Below are positions 62,630 to 64,000 of a stretch of DNA of 64,000 bases, in pieces. Under the pieces are notes generated by a model. That model worked only from the letters and a program-made list of their open reading frames with translations, had not been told where the DNA came from and ran no database searches. Source of the DNA: Phenylobacterium sp. (GTDB taxonomy: Bacteria; Pseudomonadota; Alphaproteobacteria; Caulobacterales; Caulobacteraceae); the NCBI RefSeq assembly GCF_030697925.1, contig NZ_JAUYOJ010000080.1, forward strand, positions 62,001 to 126,000. Reading direction: 5' to 3'. The position numbers were made by a program, and so were the translations under genes. Position 1 is the first letter of the stretch. Each line of letters starts with the position of its first letter.

Positions 62630-64000
62630 ATGGCTATTGCACTTTCTGCGCCGCGCGCGACCGAGTTGAAGCCGCGTATCGTCGTGTTCGGCGTCGGCGG
62701 CGCCGGTGGCAACGCCGTCAACAACATGATCGAGGCGGGACTGGAGGGCGTCGAATTCGTCGTCGCCAATACTGACGCCCAGCAGCTTTCCTTCTCCAAG
62801 ACCGACCGGCGCATCCAACTCGGCGTGCAGGTGACCCAGGGCCTCGGCGCCGGGGCCCACCCCGAGGTCGGCATGAGCGCGGCCGAGGAGTCGATCCCGG
62901 AGATCGGCGAGCACCTCGACGGCGCCCACATGATCTTCATCACCGCGGGCATGGGCGGCGGCACCGGCACCGGGGCTGCTCCTATCATCGCCAAGTGCGC
63001 CCGTGAGCGCGGCATCCTGACGGTGGGCGTGGTCACCAAGCCCTTCCACTTCGAAGGCCGCCACCGCATGCGCCTGGCCGACGCCGGCATCGGCGAGCTG
63101 CAGCGCTATGTCGACACCCTGATCGTCATTCCGAACCAGAACCTGTTCCGGGTCGCCAACGAGCGGACCACCTTCGCTGAGGCCTTCGGCATGGCCGACC
63201 AGGTCCTGCACTCGGGCGTGCGCTCCATCACCGACCTGATGGTGCTGCCCGGCCTGATCAATCTCGACTTCGCCGACGTCCGCACGGTCATGACCGAGAT
63301 GGGCAAGGCGATGATGGGCACCGGGGAGGCGACCGGCGACGATCGCGCCCTGATGGCCGCCCAGAACGCCATCGCCAACCCGCTGCTGGACGAGGTCTCC
63401 TTGAAGGGCGCCAAGGCCGTGCTGGTCAATGTGACCGGCGGGCTGGACATGACCCTGCTGGAAGTCGACGAGGCGGCCAACGCCATCTCTGAGCAGGTCG
63501 ACCCGGAAGCCAACATCATCTTCGGCGCGGCCTTCGATCCGTCGCTGGACGGCATGATCCGCGTCTCGGTGGTCGCCACCGGCATGGACGGCGCCTCGAT
63601 CGCCGCCATCGAGCCCAAGGTTGAGCGCCGGCCGCTGACCGCCCCGCCGCTGCGCGCCGAAACCCAGCGCGCGCCGGCTCCGACGCCCGAGCCGGTGATG
63701 CGCGCGCCGACGCCCACGCCCAGCTATGCGGCCTATGTCCCGCCGGCGCCGGTTTCGCGGCCGGAGGTGATCACCGCCTACGCCCCGACACCGGCTCCGA
63801 CCCCCGAGCCCGTCAAGGCCGCCTTCGAGGACGAGGAGGAGCAGGGCGACCTCTACGCCGCCGCCCCGGCCCCGGCTCCCGCCGCTCCCGAGCCGCAGAT
63901 CGTGCGTCCCATGACCAGGATCGTCGACCCGGCGGTCGAGGAGATGGAAGAAGAACCGCTGTTCGGCGAAGCCGCCTTCGAGGATCGCCGGCCGCAACGT
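62630..64000 (+). CDS. ftsZ: Cell division GTPase FtsZ, C-terminus cut by window end
   Basis: 457 codons are present from ATG 62630. The GTPase domain is complete: [29 protein letters not shown], the tubulin signature GGGTGTG (residues 109-115), [13 protein letters not shown] and [17 protein letters not shown]. After residue 320 a Pro/Ala/Glu-rich linker begins ([20 protein letters not shown]), long as in Caulobacteraceae, and runs to the window edge; the C-terminal FtsA-binding peptide lies beyond. FtsZ forms the division ring. Confidence 0.96.
   Translation, partial: MAIALSAPRATELKPRIVVFGVGGAGGNAVNNMIEAGLEGVEFVVANTDAQQLSFSKTDRRIQLGVQVTQGLGAGAHPEVGMSAAEESIPEIGEHLDGAHMIFITAGMGGGTGTGAAPIIAKCARERGILTVGVVTKPFHFEGRHRMRLADAGIGELQRYVDTLIVIPNQNLFRVANERTTFAEAFGMADQVLHSGVRSITDLMVLPGLINLDFADVRTVMTEMGKAMMGTGEATGDDRALMAAQNAIANPLLDEVSLKGAKAVLVNVTGGLDMTLLEVDEAANAISEQVDPEANIIFGAAFDPSLDGMIRVSVVATGMDGASIAAIEPKVERRPLTAPPLRAETQRAPAPTPEPVMRAPTPTPSYAAYVPPAPVSRPEVITAYAPTPAPTPEPVKAAFEDEEEQGDLYAAAPAPAPAAPEPQIVRPMTRIVDPAVEEMEEEPLFGEAAFEDRRPQR

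Overview
The window is high-GC DNA from an alphaproteobacterium, most likely a member of the Caulobacteraceae (Caulobacter, Phenylobacterium or Brevundimonas type). The grounds are a dcw cluster ending in an FtsZ with a long Pro/Ala-rich linker, a full CtrA box (TTAA-N7-TTAA) and three GANTC (CcrM-type) sites in front of ftsZ, a class A RNase P RNA, and a PEPxxWA-CTERM protein. The genus is inference.

Region 1 (1-2216) holds the N-terminal part of a TonB-dependent receptor and a DUF2946-type protein, both on the minus strand. Region 2 (about 2255-23421) is a 21 kb genomic island inserted in the 5' end of dusA. The old dusA start (19 codons) is stranded at 2216, the intact dusA restarts at 23356, a 12-bp direct repeat marks both junctions, and a tyrosine recombinase lies against the right junction. 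The cargo has two themes. One is a transferable selenocysteine kit: selA, selB, tRNA-Sec, a thioredoxin-like protein and a UGSC selenoprotein with an in-frame UGA followed by a bacterial SECIS-like hairpin; there is no selD in the window. The other is a set of conflict and defence genes: a predicted ABC-three-component system (REase-like protein, wHTH middle component, Zn-hook ABC ATPase), a protein with two Mrr-like nuclease domains, an orphan 773-residue PD-(D/E)xK-like protein, an MNT-HEPN fusion, a membrane protein with Ltp (superinfection-exclusion) repeats, a SIR2-like DUF4917 protein and a HigBA toxin-antitoxin pair with its own palindromic operators.

Region 3 (23.4-38.3 kb) is ordinary chromosome: dusA, a retropepsin-like protease, DUF1289, thioesterase, phospholipase D with a convergent EEP hydrolase, two acyl-CoA dehydrogenases, gamma-carbonic anhydrase, a DGPF protein with an ECF42-type sigma factor, a glutathione transferase, a DMT exporter with a cell-wall amidase, and a frameshifted chemotaxis-type receptor. 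rnpB follows.

Region 4 (38.8-64.0 kb) is the division and cell wall cluster: mraZ-rsmH-ftsL-ftsI-murE-murF-mraY-murD-ftsW-murG-murC-murB-[PEP-CTERM, thioesterase, M28 peptidase]-ddl-ftsQ-ftsA-[small exported protein, L,D-transpeptidase, BVMO]-ftsZ (cut by the window end). Many genes overlap by 4-8 bases, which implies translational coupling. Three regulatory signals fit known biology: an MraZ box (three TGGG repeats with 10-bp spacing) before mraZ, the CtrA box before ftsZ, and GANTC sites in the same ftsZ leader.
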